Source: Sphingobium amiense
GTDB lineage: Bacteria > Pseudomonadota > Alphaproteobacteria > Sphingomonadales > Sphingomonadaceae
Assembly (NCBI RefSeq): GCF_003967075.1
Contig: NZ_AP018666.1
Location: 148,122-212,121 of the forward strand
Direction: 5' to 3'
DNA length: 64,000 nt
The stretch's first letter is position 1, and each line of letters begins with the position of its first letter. Positions 46,278-57,146 of the stretch are shown here, piece by piece. Below the pieces are notes generated by a model that saw only the letters and a program-made list of their open reading frames with translations, did no database searches and had not been told where the DNA came from. Position numbers and translations under genes: made by a program.

Positions 46278-46382
46278 TCTGGTCTCCCTTTCTCGGGAAT
46301 GGGCGTCAGCGCTATAGTCCGCTGATCGCCGCCTTCATATTGCGGATCGCGATGCCTGCAAGCAGGATCACTCGGAGGCGTC

Positions 46383-46502
46383 ATGGGAAGGGAGCGCAAC
46401 GAACCATCTGGCGCGGACCAGCCAACTGACCAGCCCCAGCATGCTAGACTGAGCCTCGAGGCGGGGAAGACCAACTCTCGGCATTCCGCAGCCGAGGCGT
46501 AA
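46383..46502 (+). CDS. Possible 39-residue peptide
   Basis: A short frame starts MGRERNEPSGADQPTDQPQH with GGAGG 4 bases upstream of the ATG. The product is hydrophilic and has no recognisable fold. It lies in the otherwise empty gap between mucR and the DUF4238 gene (46278-46609). It may be spurious. Confidence 0.25.
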   Translation: MGRERNEPSGADQPTDQPQHARLSLEAGKTNSRHSAAEA

Positions 46503-46609
46503 AAGTCTGATTATGGCTAAATTGTCGTAAGCGCCCAGAGGCCGGGAGAGCAGCCGACTTTCACGGGCGCAAGCTGGGAGCTACATCATCAGGTAATCAA
46601 AGAGAACCG

Positions 46610-47518
46610 ATGACGATGCAATCGAAGACACAGAATCCGCCATGGCGCCACCACTTTATCCCTCAGTTTTTGTTGGAGGAATGGAAAACGGGTGGCGAGT
46701 TGCTTCGCTATTACCGAGATTGGCGCGGCGACGTTCAGTGCGAACCAAAGTCACCAAAAGGCGTCTGCTTCGGCCGTGATCTCTACAAAACTGAGGGGTT
46801 TCCTCCCGAGCATGCGCAGCAAATGGAAACGATCTTCATGCAGTGGATCGATAACGCTGCAGCCAATGTCCACGCGCGCCTGCTTCGGGGTGAAGTCGAT
46901 GCTCTGAGCGACCAAGAATGCACCGAGTGGGCACGGTTTGTCATGTCGCTGATCTTCCGGACGCCACTGGACATACGTGGCTTACGCGAGGCCGTGGCGA
47001 TCCAGGCTGAGCGAGCTCGCCCACTCATGGAAGCCGATGGCGAAGGCGAGGAGCTTCCACCGGTTGCCGTTCAAGACCTGCAGATGAAAATACTGAGGTA
47101 CGCAATCGACGATCCTGAACGTGGCTCGACACTCATCAACATGCATTGGCGCGTAGTAAAGACCTCCAATCCGAGAGAACTCTGGATTTCGGATTGGCCT
47201 CTCGATGTGCCAAGCAACGCAGCTTGGCTTGGCGGTCCATCATCTTACATCGGGCTACCGATTGCTCCAAATGTTTGGTTTGTAGCTGCTGGCACGAAGT
47301 CATTCGCCGATCGGCTTGTGGCGCGGCCACAGCGGGAACTCATTCTCACACAGAACCGGGCTACCGTCGGCCATGCTCAGAACTTCGTGGGAGCGAAGAC
47401 GCCAAAGGCTGCAAAATTCATCAAAGCGAATTTCGGAGGTCTGCCACGCTTCTCGGTCACGCAGAGCATGGCAGAAAAATATCGGACAGCAGGCCAGGCC
47501 GGCCAAGAACCAGCCTGA
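46610..47518 (+). CDS. DUF4238-family protein
   Basis: The 302-residue protein carries the DUF4238 start signature (RHHFIPQFLLEEWKTGGELL), then a helical middle (ECTEWARFVMSLIFRTPLDI) and DWPLDVPSNAAWLGGPSSYI. The family is of unknown function and is common in mobile regions; some members have been predicted in defence or toxin settings, but nothing here proves it. It stands alone, with no partner gene. Base composition appears slightly less GC-rich than its neighbours, suggesting separate acquisition. Confidence 0.8.
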   Translation: MTMQSKTQNPPWRHHFIPQFLLEEWKTGGELLRYYRDWRGDVQCEPKSPKGVCFGRDLYKTEGFPPEHAQQMETIFMQWIDNAAANVHARLLRGEVDALSDQECTEWARFVMSLIFRTPLDIRGLREAVAIQAERARPLMEADGEGEELPPVAVQDLQMKILRYAIDDPERGSTLINMHWRVVKTSNPRELWISDWPLDVPSNAAWLGGPSSYIGLPIAPNVWFVAAGTKSFADRLVARPQRELILTQNRATVGHAQNFVGAKTPKAAKFIKANFGGLPRFSVTQSMAEKYRTAGQAGQEPA

Positions 47519-47741
47519 GATGGGTAACCCTCCTATCTTCGCCGGACAGTCCGTCGAGTTCGCCGCGTCGTTGGCCGCACATTATCTCTGCCTGCCTCTG
47601 CCGGAAGCCGACTCTCGCCACCGGGTTTGCGACCGGCAGTACGTCCTTATCCAAGAGGGTGGTTATGCTCTCGTGGCGCGCCCCAAGGGCGGCTGTCGTG
47701 CGTGCCGGCGGGATTGAGTTCGCTCCCCGCAACGGACGAGG

Positions 47742-48476
47742 TCAATGCCCGTCGATTGCCTGCAGGATTACGGCCGACACCTTGCCGACATCGTCATTCA
47801 GGAAGTGGCCGCCGGGCAGCGCGATCCGTGTCACGTTGCGCGCGCTCGCGCTCCACACGGGGCATAGGCTTTCCGGCTCGCTCTCGCCTTGGATACAGAG
47901 CGCGGGCGCCCAATCGAAGCGCTGGGCGGTGGGGAGAGCCGGGCCATCATTGCCGACGTTGAAGACGCCGCCCGGCGTCGCCCGGAACGACAGCGTGTCC
48001 TGCGGAACGATGAGGGCCGCAAGCACGATCCGCTGTCGATCGGCGGGGGGCAGGTCGGCGAGGCCCGTCAGGAGAACATCGGCGCCGAAGGACTGGCCGA
48101 TCACCACAAGGCGGCGCGCGCCCGGCTCCGCGAGGGCGCGGCCGATCGCCTGGCGCACGAGCGCCCGCGTCTCCTGCGGCGAGCGGCGACGGGCAAAGGC
48201 GCTGAGCGAGTTGACGCCCAGGACCGGGATCCCGACCGCGGCGATGTGCCTCGCGATCCTGGGCCCCATGCCGGTGTTGAACCCCAGGTCACCGGAAAAA
48301 AACAGGGTGACCGTGCCGTCTTGCCTTGCGGACGAGGCGCTCGCCGGCACCCGGCTGTAAATCGGCCCCGCCGGATAGCCCAGAAAATGGCAATATCCCG
48401 CGCCCGCGGCGATGACGAGCAACGCGACCAGCAGCGCGGCGCGGACCCATCGCTGGGCAAGAGACCGGCTGCTCAT
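47742..48476 (-). CDS. acvB: AcvB/VirJ-like lysyl-phosphatidylglycerol hydrolase
   Basis: The 244-residue protein has an N-terminal signal/anchor (RAALLVALLVIAAGAGYCHF) and an alpha/beta hydrolase domain. The nucleophile serine is in VVIGQSFGADVLLTGL, GDLGFNTGMGPRIARHIAAV lies upstream of it, and a late histidine is in LPGGHFLNDDVGK. It corresponds to the VirJ domain of AcvB, known to cleave lysyl-phosphatidylglycerol in the periplasm. Its start overlaps the mprF stop (ATGA), so the LPG-making and LPG-removing genes are coupled, as in Agrobacterium and Rhizobium lpiA-acvB. Confidence 0.85.
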   Translation of the reverse strand: MSSRSLAQRWVRAALLVALLVIAAGAGYCHFLGYPAGPIYSRVPASASSARQDGTVTLFFSGDLGFNTGMGPRIARHIAAVGIPVLGVNSLSAFARRRSPQETRALVRQAIGRALAEPGARRLVVIGQSFGADVLLTGLADLPPADRQRIVLAALIVPQDTLSFRATPGGVFNVGNDGPALPTAQRFDWAPALCIQGESEPESLCPVWSASARNVTRIALPGGHFLNDDVGKVSAVILQAIDGH

Positions 48477-50998
48477 TTGCCGCCGATCAGCGCCTGGAGG
48501 TCGAACAGCGCCCTGGCGAGCGCCGGGCCTTGCGGCCCCGCGATGAAGCGCGGCTCCCAAACCGGCGAGAATTTCTCTTTGTAGCTGCGTAGGCCCTCGA
48601 AGCCGTAGAGCGCCTGGCCGTGATGGTAGAGAAGCGCGCCGAGCCGCGCCCAGAGCGGCGCCAGGCGGCGCGCCTCCAGGCCGGACAAGGGGGCGAGGCC
48701 GAGGGTGAACCAGCGATAGCCCTGCCCATGGCCCCATTGCATCAGCCGCACGAACAGATAGTCCATCGTGCCATAGGGCATGTCGGCATCGTGGCGCATC
48801 AGGTCGATCGACAGCTCGGTGCGATCCTGCGTCGCCCAGACATTGGCGAAGGCGACAATCTTCTCCTCGCGCAGGACGACCGCGCAGTCGAAGCGGGCGA
48901 GATAGGCGGGGTCGAAGCGGCCCACGCTGAAGCCCTTTTCCCGGTGGCCCTTCTCGCGCAGCCAGCTTTCGGAAATCTCCTGCAGCCGGGGCAGATGCGC
49001 GGCAAGCTCGTCTCGCGCGATGATCGCGAAGCGCGCGCCTTCTTCTCCGCGCGGCGCACCGCATAGCGCAGCGGCTTGGCCGCCGGCGTGTCGAGCGTGA
49101 AGGTGGTAAGATCGACCCGCGCTTCTTCGCCATATTTGACGATCTGCAAGCCCAGGTCGATCGCCATGGGCAAGGCCTGCAGGCTGATCTGGTAGAGCAG
49201 CAGCCGGCCCTGCGCGGCGTCCGCCCCTTCGCGCAGCTGCCAGAGGAGTTCGCTCCATTCGGCAGGATCGCCGACCGGATCGCCCATCACGATCCAGCTT
49301 GCCCCGCGCACCTGGTACATGACGAAGGCGCGGCCCGAGGGCGAGCACAGGAAGCGCTTGTCGCCCGTATAGGCGAGATTGGCGTCGGTGCGGTGCGTCA
49401 GCGCCATCGCTTCGCCCTGCGGCGGCTCGAGGCTGGCGAGCCCCGGGCCCGCCACGGGGGCCGGCGCAGCAGCCGCCACACCGCGAGGCGGCCAGCGCGA
49501 GGCCTACGCCGAGGCTGGCGCGCAGGAAGCGCGAGGCGTCGCCATGCTCCGAAAAGCGCCAGAAGAGATCGGTGCTGTAGGGCACGCGCTTATAGGCGAA
49601 GAAGCCGACCCAGATCGGCAGGCCGATCATGAGCGCCACGCTTGCCAGCCAGCTCGGCGTCAGCACTTCCTGCGTCAGCCGTGTCTGGCGGTAGAAGGCG
49701 CCCCGCGTCCAGCGCAGGACGCCCGCGAGCAGCAGCATGAGGATTGCCTCCTCATAGTCTAGGCCCTTAGCGAGCGAGACCAGCGCGCCGATGAGCAGCA
49801 GCAGGCCTGTCAGCCAGGCCGCCCCATCGAGGCGCCTATAGAGGCCCGCCGACACCAGCAGCAGCGCGGCGCCGACTACGCTGCCGGCGAGATGCGATAT
49901 TTCCACCAGCGGCAGGGGCAGGATCGCAGCGAGCGCCGCCATGCGGTCATGCTCGGCGGGCAGCGCGCCCGAGACCAGCAGGACCATGCCGCCCAGGAAC
50001 ACGAGGGCCGCGACCAGCGTCGGCGCTATGCCCGAGGCGATCGTCTGGGCGCCGTGCAACGTCGCGGCCATCGGCCGCCGCCAGCGCGCTCCTTCCTGTA
50101 CTGCGATGATGACGCCTGCGATCAGCAGGGGCAGGATATAGTAGACCAGCCGGTAGCCGAGCAGCGCGGCGACAAGCTCCGGGCGCGGCGTTGCCGGCAG
50201 GGCTGCGACGATGACCGCTTCGAAAACGCCGAGGCCGCCCGGCACATGGGTTACGAGCACCGCGATGATCGCCAATATGTAGCCGATGAAGAAGACCGGC
50301 CAGTCGGCAAGACTGGCGCCCGGGACCAGCACCAGCAGGGCCGCGCTCGCGGCCATGAGATCGACCGTGGCGACGCCAAGCTGGGCGAACGCCGTCCGGT
50401 AGCCCGGGATCCGCAAATCCCATTTCCAGATCCGGACAGTCCGGCCCGCGGGTCCTGACCAGGCAAGCGCACCGATGATGAGGGCAAGGAGCGCGAGGCC
50501 ACTTGCCCGCCAAACCCAGGGCGAGGGCGCGAAGCCGGCAAAGCCGGGCCCGCCGGGAAAGAGCGCCAGCATCGCCCCGGCAAGGGTGAAGACGCCGCCC
50601 CAGAAGGTCAGCCCGGCGATCGCGACCACCCGGCCCACATCGCCCGCGCCCAGGCCGTGCGCGCTGTAGATCCGGTAGCGGGCCGAGCCGCCGGTGAAGA
50701 GCGCGAGGCCCAGATTATGGCTGAGCGTATAGCTTGTGAACGAGGCCAGCGCGGCGACGCGATAGGGCAGGGGACGATCGATCGCGCGCAGCGCCAGCAC
50801 GTCGTAGAGCGTCAACGCCAGATAGCTGATCGCGGTGAGCCCCGCCGCCGCGAGCAGATGAAGGACGCCCACTTGCGCCCAGGCTGCCCGGATGTCGTGC
50901 ATGTGCACTTCGCGCAGGAGGTGCGACAGCGCGAAGAAACCCATCGCGGCAAGCAGGAGAACCACCGCCACCGGGACGATGCTCTTGAGCCGGTCCAT
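48473..50998 (-). pseudogene. mprF: MprF/LpiA lysyl-phosphatidylglycerol synthase with two compensating frameshifts
   Basis: MprF makes and flips LPG, lowering membrane charge. The N-terminal flippase part is intact (LALTLYDVLALRAIDRPLPY, ILAIIAVLVTHVPGGLGVFE; about 14 helices), starting MDRLKSIVPVAVVLLL. At about 49,460-49,500 the frame shifts, and the expected synthase sequence (ALTHRTDANLAYTGDKRFLC) is found in another frame. At about 49,040 it shifts back and continues DELAAHLPRLQEISESWLRE to the end. The total length, 842 codons, is normal because the shifts cancel. About 145 residues would be garbled, including part of the transferase domain. Sequencing error in GC-rich DNA is an alternative. 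Confidence 0.8.
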
Positions 50999-51217
50999 TT
51001 GCGCTTTTCCGATCACCCGCACCCCTCTCGAAGACGGGTCCACCTTATGGAGACGGCGCGGCGCCGAACAGCGAAATAGAAGCGGCGTTTTGGCGGGTCC
51101 CGACACCGGCACCTGGCTGGCACTGAAGACGACCCGGGGAATCCCGGCCCGGAAAAGGGGAGGGGGATCGGAACTGTGATGCTGCCGAAGGGGCAGCTGT
51201 CACAGGAGCATACCCTC

Positions 51218-53356
51218 ATGTCCGATCTCTTCGCCGCCGCCGGCGCATCCGACCGCCTTGCCGCCCAGGCCCTGCTTCCCCTGCTGCGCAGCGGGGCCCC
51301 CATCACCCGCCGCCAGCTTAACGAAGCGATGACGAGCGCCTTTGGCGGCAGCGACGCCGACGGCCACTGGACGCAGCGCGACAGCTTCGAACTCCTGGAG
51401 CACGCGACCGCCCTCTATCTGCGAGAAAAGCCCTATACCCTCGAGAGCTTCGCCGACGTGACGCAGGCCCATGCGCTCGTCCAGCGCCTGCCGACCCAGA
51501 CCGTGCGCAGCGAAGCGCAGATCGCCTGGCAGCAATTCTCGACGCCCGCCGATATCGCGGCGCTTGCGGTGCTGCTCGCCGACGTCGGGCCGCAGGACGT
51601 GGTGCTCGAACCCAGCGCGGGCAATGGCCTTCTCGTCGCACAGCTCGGAGATCATCGGTCGCTACAACTCAACGAACTCGATCCTACGCGGCGTTCGCGC
51701 CTGGCGGCTCTGTTCCCCGAAGCCCTCATCACCGGGCATGACGGCGCCGCGATCGGGTCGCTGATGGCCCGGCAGGAGCGGCCGAGCGTCATCCTGATGA
51801 ACCCGCCCTTCTCGCGCTCGCTCGGCCGCGGCACCGACGACCTGGCCGCTGTGCGGCACCTCCAGGCGGCACTGCGCCACCTCGCACCGGGTGGACGCCT
51901 GGTGGCGATCATGCCCGATTGGTTTGGCCCCAATGCGCGCATGCGCGACCATTTCGAAACCGTGCTGCGCGAGGCGAGCGTACGGACATCGCTGCGGCTC
52001 GAAAAATGCTACACCAAGCATGGCACGAGCATCGCCGTGCGGCTCTTCGTCATCGACAAGGTCGCTGGAAACGCGCCGCCCGCCGTCATCCAGCGCGCAT
52101 CGGTCGAAGAACTGGCCGCGGTCCTCACCGTGCCGCCGCGTACCACGCCGCCCGTCGTGGCAGCGCCCGTCCGCGCGGCACCGGTGTCCGGTAAAGCCAT
52201 CTCGCTCTTCCGCGCGGTCAAGAGCGCGCCCGTCAAGCCGCGCGCCTATTTCGCACCGGCGCGCAACGACGTTCTCCCGGTCGATTATGAACGCCTCGAA
52301 GCCCCGGCACCGCTGCTGGAGCAGACCGGCGTCTATCTGCCTTATCGGCCGAGCCGCATCATATTCGACAAAGCGGGCGAGCACCCGACCGCACTCGTCG
52401 AATCCGTCGCGATGGGATCGATCGCCGCTCCCATCCCGCACTATGTGCCCCGCTTGCCCGAGCGCACCGTGTCGGAACGTCTGCTGTCGGTCTCCCAGCT
52501 CGAGACCGTCGTCTATGCCGGCCATGCCTGGTCGCAGACCCTCCCGGGCCGCTTCAAGCCGGACAAGGAAGGCGTTGGGCTCGTCCTCGCCGAGGATGGG
52601 CGGACCTATCGCAAGGGCTTTTTCCTGGGCGACGGCACCGGGGCCGGCAAGGGCCGACAGGTCGCCGCCTGCATCCTCGACAACTGGCTGCAGGGCCGGC
52701 GGCGCAACATCTGGGTCACCAAGAACGAGCCGCTGCTCGAAGATGCGCGGCGCGACTGGACTGCGCTCGGTGGCGTCTCGGCCGATGTGCAGCCGGTCGG
52801 CAACTGGAAGATCGACGAGCCCATTACCCTCGAGCAGGGCGTCCTGTTCGTCACCTATCCGACCCTGCGCTCAGCGCGCGGCGATCACAGCCGGCTCAAG
52901 CAGATCCTCGACTGGGCGGGCGAGGATTTCGAAGGGGTCATCTTCTTCGACGAAGCGCACGAGATGGGCGGCGTCGCCGGCGGGGAAGGGGCGCTGGGCG
53001 CCAAAGCCGGCTCGCAGCAGGGCATCTGCGGCGTGCTCCTCCAGAACCATCTACCCGGCGCGCGCGTCGGCTACGCTTCGGCCACCGGCGCCTCGGACAT
53101 CAACAATCTCGCCTATGCGGTCCGGCTCGGGCTCTGGGGCCCGGAAACCGCCTTCCCCGATCGCGAGCAGTTCATCTCCTCGATCCGGCAAGGCGGCATC
53201 GCCGCGATGGAACTGGTCGCCCGCGATCTCAAGGCCAGCGGCCTTTATCTCGCCCGCGCCCTGAGCTTTGCCGGAGTCGAATATGACATATTGAAGCACG
53301 AGCTGACCCCGGCGCAGATCGAGATCTACGACATCTATGCCGATGCTTGGGCCGTG
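51218..53356 (+). pseudogene. Strawberry-notch family methylase/helicase, part 1 of 3
   Basis: These 713 codons start MSDLFAAAGASDRLAAQALL, with AGGAG 9 bases upstream. An N6-adenine-methylase-like domain shows VVLEPSAGNGLLVAQL (about residue 128) and ILMNPPFSRS (about 191). A strawberry-notch helicase domain follows, with Walker A GDGTGAGKGRQ (about 471) and IIFFDEAHEMGG (about 576). The gene is cut after the codon GTG in YADAWAV by a recombinase-trio element, and resumes in frame as IHRNMEAALEL on its far side. The local open frame runs 79 codons into the element. Such proteins are frequent on alphaproteobacterial plasmids; their role is not established. Confidence 0.88.
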
Positions 53357-53376
53357 TTATGCGCAGCTGCGCATAA
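53357..53376. repeat. 20-bp palindrome at the left end of RIT element 1
   Basis: TTATGCGCAGCTGCGCATAA is a perfect palindrome between the host gene and the inverted repeat. A second palindrome of the same shape, TTATCGCGA-GG-TCGCGATAA, follows at 53383-53402. Both fit two inverted recombinase-binding arms around a short centre. Confidence 0.75.
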
Positions 53377-53418
53377 GATCGCTTATCGCGAGGTCGCGAT
53401 AATGCGCAGGAGCGCGGC
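53377..53418 (+). repeat. RIT element 1 left inverted repeat
   Basis: 42 bases matching the inverted sequence at 57147-57188 with one mismatch at position 19. Confidence 0.92.
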
Positions 53419-53466
53419 GCGGCCCCGCAAAGCGGCGGCACACTTCGCCACGTCCTTCGCATTATT

Positions 53467-54471
53467 TCACAGGGTGTCGAGCCATTCCATCAGGCTGGCA
53501 TCGCGTTTCCACGATGGTGGGACGTTGCTCGCCGCCGGCGCGCCTACCTGTTCAAGCGCCTTTCGTTTGGTCTCCAGATTGGCCTGTGCGTAGTGGTTGG
53601 TCGTATCGAGGCTGACGTGTCCAAGCCAACTGCGGATGACGGTGATGTCGACCCCGGCAGCGACAAGGTGAACGGCGGTGGCATGCCGGAAGCTGTGCGG
53701 CGTCACATGTTTGGACCGAAGCGTCGGCATGGATTTGGCGGCTTCCTCAACATAGGCGGCCAACTTGAACCGCACCCCGGAGGCGCCCAGGGGCTCACCG
53801 TATCGATTCACGAAGATTCGCTCTTCTGCCCCACGTGGTTGGCGTTCCAACAACTTCCGGAGCAACGTCACTGTTTCTGGCCAGAGCGGACAGATGCGTT
53901 CCTTGCGCCCCTTGCCGTAAAGACGCACGAAGTTCGGTGCGTCGAACCGGATCGCGTCGGTACAGAGGTCGAGAGCTTCCTGGATGCGCGCGCCGCTGTT
54001 GTAGAGGAACGAGAGCAACACATGGTCGCGCATCCCCTCGATTGTCGATCGGTCGGGCTGAGCAAGGATCGCCTCGACCTCCCCCGTCTCGAGATAGCAG
54101 GGTGCAGCGGTGGGCTCCCGCTTCAGCGGGACGGTCAGGACCTCGGCGCATTGCGCAATGTATTCGGGATCCTTGTCCGCCACGTAGCTGAAGAAGCTGC
54201 GGATCGCTGCGAGCCGGCAGTTTCGCGTGCCGATTGTGCTTTTGCGCCCATGCTCGGTATGATGGAGGAACGCGCGCACCTCGCCGGCCGAGACATCGGC
54301 CAGCGTGATCCGCGCAACCCCGCCGCCTTTTCGCTCCGCGATAAACCGAAGCAACAATCGCCAGGTGTCGCGGTAAGACCGGATCGTATGAACCGAAGCA
54401 CTGCGTTGCTCGGCCAACCATTCCTGGAAGAACGCCCGCAACAACGCGGGGAACGGATTGCTCTTCGTCAT
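53467..54471 (-). CDS. RIT element 1 tyrosine recombinase C
   Basis: The 334-residue protein is a XerC/D-like integrase and the third gene of the trio. An N-terminal core-binding domain (EQRSASVHTIRSYRDTWRLL) precedes the catalytic domain. Catalytic residues are seen in FLYNSGARIQEALDL (R), YGKGRKERICPLW (K), VTPHSFRHATAVHL (HxxR), SWLGHVSLDTTNHYAQ (H and Y). The ATG overlaps the previous stop as ATGA. All active-site residues are present, so it should be able to act. Confidence 0.92.
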   Translation of the reverse strand: MTKSNPFPALLRAFFQEWLAEQRSASVHTIRSYRDTWRLLLRFIAERKGGGVARITLADVSAGEVRAFLHHTEHGRKSTIGTRNCRLAAIRSFFSYVADKDPEYIAQCAEVLTVPLKREPTAAPCYLETGEVEAILAQPDRSTIEGMRDHVLLSFLYNSGARIQEALDLCTDAIRFDAPNFVRLYGKGRKERICPLWPETVTLLRKLLERQPRGAEERIFVNRYGEPLGASGVRFKLAAYVEEAAKSMPTLRSKHVTPHSFRHATAVHLVAAGVDITVIRSWLGHVSLDTTNHYAQANLETKRKALEQVGAPAASNVPPSWKRDASLMEWLDTL

Positions 54472-55823
54472 GGCCGCGCCTCCATTGTGAGGCATCGGAC
54501 GCCAACGGTACGGAACCGCTCGCTTGCCTCATGCAGCAGGTCCTGCGTGACAGTGATGTAGACCAGCGTGGAGTTGATGTCCCGGTGCCCCATATAGGTG
54601 GAGAGAAAGCGCAGTTTGTCCTGCGGATTGACGCCGGATCGATACCATTGAAGGATTCGGTTCACGACCATCGAGTGGCGCAGGTCATGAACGCGTGGTC
54701 CCGCCCGCCCCGTCGGGGGCTTGAACCCGGCGCGGCGCATGACGTTGGTAATCATCGTTGAGACCGTCACGGGGGTATAGCGATCATTGAAGTGCTCGTG
54801 CCAGAAGAGCCCGGACCGCGGATCCTGCGGGGCGCCGGCGCGCCGCCTTGCATCGATATAGGCCCGTAATTCGGCCATGACGCTGCCGGTTAGCGGCAAG
54901 ATCCTGGTCTTGTAGAACTTCGTTTCCCGGATCGTGATCGTGTCCGATTGAAGGTCCACGTCACCCAGATCAAGCCCGGCGAGTTCACTACGGCGCAGTC
55001 CGGCACAATAGGCCAGAACCACCATCGTGTAGAGGACCATAGGCCGCAGCGGAGCATCCGGCGACGGATACGAGCGGGCAACATCGAGCAACCGCCGGAC
55101 GTCGGCCGGACTGAAGATATGCGGCCGTCGATGCTCGCGCGCCACTTCCCGCTCTGGCCGGGCGTTGAAGCGTTTTGGCGGGATTCTGGGATCAAGGCGA
55201 TACCGCGCCTTGGTCAGGATGCGCCCCAGCTTCTGACATTCAGCCGCGTGATTGCGGGTCGGCTTGGCAGTTGCCCAGCGCGCCAGCATTGTCTCAAGCG
55301 ATGCCCCGGCAAGTTCGGGGTTCGCCTGGAGGAACCGATCGAACCGCAATAGCCAGTGAGCCTGGGTCTCATACTGATAGCCCCGGCTGCGCATCAACGC
55401 GACATGCTCGCGCATGAAGTCCCCCAGCACGCTGCCGTAGGGCGCGGGCCGTCGCAATGCGGCCAGGGCTTCGTCGGGATTGGGGGAAGCGAGAGCCCGC
55501 CAGATCGGCTTGTTTTGTTTGGCGTTGTACTGACGACGAAGCACAGCAACGGGATTCTCGGCGATCAGCCCGATTTCGACGAGGTGTTCGAGGAAGCGAT
55601 CGACAATGCAGACCTGGTTGAGCAGCGTCGGCATTCGCCAACGTTTTTCCATTTCCTTCAGCCAGACGTCGAGCATCTGCCGGTCAACCGCGGGATGACG
55701 TCGGGCTACATCCTCGAAGCTGCGAAGGAACCAGCGATAAGTCGGTCTGCTTCCCGGCCGGAACTGCGATTTTTCCAGGAAGGCGTCAACAACGGTGCAA
55801 TCGGGATCGTGCCAGGCGCTCAT
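54468..55823 (-). CDS. RIT element 1 tyrosine recombinase B
   Basis: The 451-residue second member of the trio has a longer N-terminal region (DPDCTVVDAFLEKSQFRPGS) and a catalytic domain with LAYCAGLRRSELAGLDLGDV (R), RETKFYKTRILPL (K), RVHDLRHSMVVNRI (HxxR) and YMGHRDINSTLVYI (H and Y). It overlaps both neighbours by 4 bases (ATGA), which implies fixed stoichiometry. RIT recombinases are thought to work together on the element ends. Confidence 0.92.
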   Translation of the reverse strand: MSAWHDPDCTVVDAFLEKSQFRPGSRPTYRWFLRSFEDVARRHPAVDRQMLDVWLKEMEKRWRMPTLLNQVCIVDRFLEHLVEIGLIAENPVAVLRRQYNAKQNKPIWRALASPNPDEALAALRRPAPYGSVLGDFMREHVALMRSRGYQYETQAHWLLRFDRFLQANPELAGASLETMLARWATAKPTRNHAAECQKLGRILTKARYRLDPRIPPKRFNARPEREVAREHRRPHIFSPADVRRLLDVARSYPSPDAPLRPMVLYTMVVLAYCAGLRRSELAGLDLGDVDLQSDTITIRETKFYKTRILPLTGSVMAELRAYIDARRRAGAPQDPRSGLFWHEHFNDRYTPVTVSTMITNVMRRAGFKPPTGRAGPRVHDLRHSMVVNRILQWYRSGVNPQDKLRFLSTYMGHRDINSTLVYITVTQDLLHEASERFRTVGVRCLTMEARP

Positions 55824-57052
55824 GACAGCATCTCCGAGCCGGGTACCTCGAGCGCCACGGCTCGGAGATCATCTGTCGCCAGCTTGAGATAGGCATTGGT
55901 GGATTCGATTGATCGATGCCCGAGCACGTCGCCGATGATCTTTTGCGGGACCGACGCCCGCAGTAGTTCGACCGCTCGCGCGTGGCGGAAGACATGCGCT
56001 CCTCGCTTTCCCGGCGGCTCGACGCCTGCGGCTGCTAACCGCCCGCGGATCATGCCGTACAGGTTTGTCATTGCGATGTAGGGCGCGCAGGATCGGATGA
56101 AGATTTCCCGCCCCTCGACCTGGGGGCGCCCATGACGCAGATAGTCGAGCAGCGCCTCACCAACCGGCGCCAATAGCGGCATGTAGGAGTACGCATTGGT
56201 CTTGGTGTGACGGATACGCAGGGATTCTCCGCGCCAGTTCACGTCTTCAAGCCGAAGGCGGCATATCTCACCTTCGCGCAACCCATATGTGGCAAGCAGT
56301 TGAAGTACCGCAAAATCGCGCATTCCTCGCGGCGATCCGTCCTTCTTCGTCGTCGCCAACACCGCGGCGATTTGGCTCTTGTCCAACGTCGAGGGCACAT
56401 CTTCATAGGCGTAAAGCATGGGGCCGATGATGTGCGGCGTGAGATCAGTCGGGATGCGTCCCGTCCGATGCAGATAGCGCACCACCGACCGGAGCCGCTC
56501 AGCGACATCGGCCAATGATTTGCGCCTTAATCCAGGCGCGCGCATGTCCATGTAGAGATCGACTTCCACGATGCTCAACGTGTCGAGGCTGGCAGCACCG
56601 CTCCGTTCGAACTGCCATCGCAGGAAGTTCCGTGCCTCCCACATAAGCGCCGCGATGGTAGCGCTTGCCAGACCGCGCTCGTCGCGCAGCCATGCCTCGT
56701 ATTCGCAGCAGATCGCCTGCCGGTACACAGTTTCCGGTTCGATTATCTCCGGCTCGGGCGGCCATTTGCCTTGAGCAAGCCGGAGGAGCTTGTTGATTGA
56801 CGTGCGGGGCAACATGTGCCACCGCGGACAGGGAACTCGGCCATACTGGGCCTGAAAATCCTGGATTGCATAGCAAAAATACTGGTCGACCTGCTGAGGC
56901 GTCACAGTCTCGACCTGCATGTCGCACTCGGCCAGATAATCGAGAAATGCGCGCGCGTAGAGTCGATGGTTCGCCACAACCACCGGGTTATAATTCTGCG
57001 CCGTGAGCAAATTCGAGAGTTCGGCGATCAATTCGTCGTGCGTCTGCAACAT
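55820..57052 (-). CDS. RIT element 1 tyrosine recombinase A
   Basis: The 410-residue first gene of the trio starts MLQTHDELIAELSNLLTAQN with GAGGAAAC upstream. Active-site motifs are LLATYGLREGEICRLRLEDV (R), IRHTKTNAYSYMPLL (K), AHVFRHARAVELL (HxxR) and VLGHRSIESTNAYLK (H and Y). The promoter must lie in the approximately 95 bases between the start and the right inverted repeat. The open frame reaches 14 codons further upstream without a better start. Confidence 0.92.
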   Translation of the reverse strand: MLQTHDELIAELSNLLTAQNYNPVVVANHRLYARAFLDYLAECDMQVETVTPQQVDQYFCYAIQDFQAQYGRVPCPRWHMLPRTSINKLLRLAQGKWPPEPEIIEPETVYRQAICCEYEAWLRDERGLASATIAALMWEARNFLRWQFERSGAASLDTLSIVEVDLYMDMRAPGLRRKSLADVAERLRSVVRYLHRTGRIPTDLTPHIIGPMLYAYEDVPSTLDKSQIAAVLATTKKDGSPRGMRDFAVLQLLATYGLREGEICRLRLEDVNWRGESLRIRHTKTNAYSYMPLLAPVGEALLDYLRHGRPQVEGREIFIRSCAPYIAMTNLYGMIRGRLAAAGVEPPGKRGAHVFRHARAVELLRASVPQKIIGDVLGHRSIESTNAYLKLATDDLRAVALEVPGSEMLS

Positions 57053-57146
57053 GATTGTTTCCTCAGCTGGTCCAGAGACCACCGAGGTTCGCAATCAAAA
57101 TAATGTGCAGCAAGATCGCACGACAGTGCAGGAATTCAGCGACTAT

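Noticed and set aside
51218..53593. Complete 792-residue helicase
   Set aside because: The last 79 codons come from the RIT element end; the true gene continues at 57189.
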